Of a stretch of 14,792 nt of DNA, positions 13,888 through 14,792 are shown piece after piece. The notes under the pieces are model-generated. The model ran no database searches and was not told where the DNA came from. It worked only from the letters and a program-made list of their open reading frames with translations. How positions within the stretch are numbered: position 1 is the stretch's first letter; each line of letters starts with the position of its first letter. Position numbers and translations under genes: made by a program. Origin of the DNA: Lentzea sp. (GTDB lineage: Bacteria > Actinomycetota > Actinomycetes > Mycobacteriales > Pseudonocardiaceae); NCBI GenBank assembly GCA_030146905.1, contig JASLAV010000852.1, positions 1 through 14,792 on the forward strand, given 5' to 3'.

Positions 13888-14792
13888 ATGAGCCACCGCG
13901 TCACCTCGGTGACACAGCTGTACGAACTGGTCAGTCAGGGCCGGATCGGCAAGGCGGAAGCGGTACGCCTGGCCAGGCAGTTGCAGGCGGCCGGGAAGTC
14001 GCGGGGGACCGGGCACGCCGGACCCGCGGTGACACCCGGCGTCGATCCGGACGTGCTGCGGGACAGGGTGTGCGACGTTCTGACGGGCAAGGTCCAGGAA
14101 CTGCTCAAGGTCAGCGCCGACGACCTGGACGTGGACGTCGACCTCAGCGAGTACGGGCTCGACTCCGTGGTCATCACCCAGCTCGCGAGCAAGGTCAACG
14201 ACGCGCTGGGCACCGACATCAAGCCCACCACGATGTTCGACCACCCGAACCTGCGCGCGCTGGCCGCGCACATCGCCGACGAGCACGGCTCCGCGCTCGC
14301 CGGCCGCCTCGGGCTGCGCCCGGCCGCCGTCCCGGTGGTGCGGGAACAGCCCGGTGAGGCCGCGGTCGCCGCGCCCGTGGCACCGCCACGACCCGTCCCC
14401 GCACCCGTGGCACTTCCGCGGCAGGCTCCCGCCGCAGAGGACCGGGGAACCGACGCGATCGCGATCATCGGTGTGAGCTGCCGCTTCCCGCAGGCGGACG
14501 ACCTCGACGCCTTCTGGCGCAACCTGCACGAGGGCCGCGACTGCATCAGCGAGGTGCCCACCGACCGCTGGGACTGGCGGGAGCTGTACGGCGATCCCTT
14601 CGCGGAGGAGGGCCGCACGACCGTCAGGTGGGGCGGGTTCATGGACGGTGTCGCCGACTTCGACCCGGAGTTCTTCGGCATCGCGCCGCGCGAGGCGCGG
14701 TTGATGGACCCCCAGCACCGGTTGCTCATGCTGCACGTGTGGAAGGCGCTGGAGGACGCGGGATACGCGGCGTCCTCGCTGGCCGGCAGCGA
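13888..14792 (+). CDS. trans-AT type I polyketide synthase, 3'-partial: docking-ACP-KS
   Basis: Start of a second AT-less PKS; 301 complete codons are visible and the frame is open at the window end. Residues 9-34 form a helix-prone segment (LYELVSQGRIGKAEAVRLA) like the N-terminal docking elements of trans-AT PKSs. An ACP follows (about residues 52-130) with the phosphopantetheine Ser 93 in EYGLDSVVI. After an Ala/Pro/Val-rich linker (about 139-188) a KS opens at residue 189 with DAIAIIGVSCRF. It carries RWDWRELYGDP and the MDPQHRLLM segment, but the window ends well before its active-site Cys. The ATG with GGAG 6 nt upstream is the natural start. Because the protein opens with an ACP and the previous PKS ends with KS-DH, this ACP probably completes that split module. 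Separation from the AT-ER gene by 160 bp leaves room for its own regulation. Confidence 0.95.
   Translation, partial: MSHRVTSVTQLYELVSQGRIGKAEAVRLARQLQAAGKSRGTGHAGPAVTPGVDPDVLRDRVCDVLTGKVQELLKVSADDLDVDVDLSEYGLDSVVITQLASKVNDALGTDIKPTTMFDHPNLRALAAHIADEHGSALAGRLGLRPAAVPVVREQPGEAAVAAPVAPPRPVPAPVALPRQAPAAEDRGTDAIAIIGVSCRFPQADDLDAFWRNLHEGRDCISEVPTDRWDWRELYGDPFAEEGRTTVRWGGFMDGVADFDPEFFGIAPREARLMDPQHRLLMLHVWKALEDAGYAASSLAGS
13912..13989 (+). other. putative N-terminal docking element of the downstream PKS
   Basis: Residues 9-34 start with LYELVSQGRIGKAEAVRLA and continue with RQL: a hydrophobic helix, G-x-I, then an E-containing helix. The same plan is seen at the C-terminus of the upstream PKS (11446-11526). 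Position at the very N-terminus before an ACP fits an inter-subunit contact; pairing is inferred. Confidence 0.55.
14041..14280 (+). other. ACP domain at the N-terminus of the downstream PKS
   Basis: Carrier domain with EYGLDSVVI; the modified Ser is at 14164, followed by a TTMFDHPNL segment and the usual C-terminal helix. It is the only carrier available between DH2 and the next KS. Confidence 0.94.
14452..14792 (+). other. KS4 ketosynthase, N-terminal fragment
   Basis: First 113 residues of a KS with the RWDWRELYGDP and KALEDAGY segments. It resembles KS3 in this region and not the shorter KS1/KS2. Catalytic residues lie beyond the window. Confidence 0.93.

Noticed and set aside
12477..13904. 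475-codon open frame on the - strand over the ER half and the intergenic gap
   Set aside because: It overlaps a well-supported enzyme in full and has biased composition. It is a GC artefact.

Overview
This window is an internal piece of a trans-acyltransferase (trans-AT) type I polyketide synthase (PKS) cluster from a high-GC actinobacterium. The evidence for the host is very strong G/C bias at third codon positions, GGAG ribosome binding sites, ATGA-coupled genes and long spurious antisense frames. The genus cannot be fixed from sequence alone. All three genes lie on the + strand, and nothing convincing is encoded on the - strand.

Layout. (1) Positions 1-11529 hold the 3' part (3842 codons, open at the window edge) of a giant PKS. 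Its visible domain order is KR - C-methyltransferase - ACP - KS - KS - DH - KR - ACP - ACP - KS - DH, ending in a short C-terminal docking-like tail. No AT or ER domain is built in. (2) Positions 11526-13727, overlapping the PKS stop by 4 nt, encode a discrete 733-residue AT-ER didomain that would load extender units onto the AT-less modules and supply enoyl reduction in trans. (3) A 160-bp gap follows, with two inverted repeats, one a terminator- or operator-like hairpin. (4) From 13888 to beyond the window end a second PKS begins: an N-terminal docking-like helix, an ACP, and the start of a KS.

How they fit together. The first module visible would make an alpha-methyl, beta-hydroxy (or further processed) intermediate. 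The next block is unusual: two complete ketosynthases in tandem with only a post-KS linker between them, followed by DH-KR and two ACPs. The last module of the first protein (KS-DH) has no ACP of its own. The second protein starts with an ACP, so this module is probably completed across the protein boundary, and it has no KR. The AT-ER gene is inserted between the two halves of the split module.

The most interesting points are the tandem KS-KS paired with a tandem ACP-ACP, the exact 1695-bp register between the two KSs (suggesting internal duplication), the KR-less split KS-DH//ACP module with similar docking-like motifs at both termini, and a near-identical 22-nt translation start region in front of both downstream genes.
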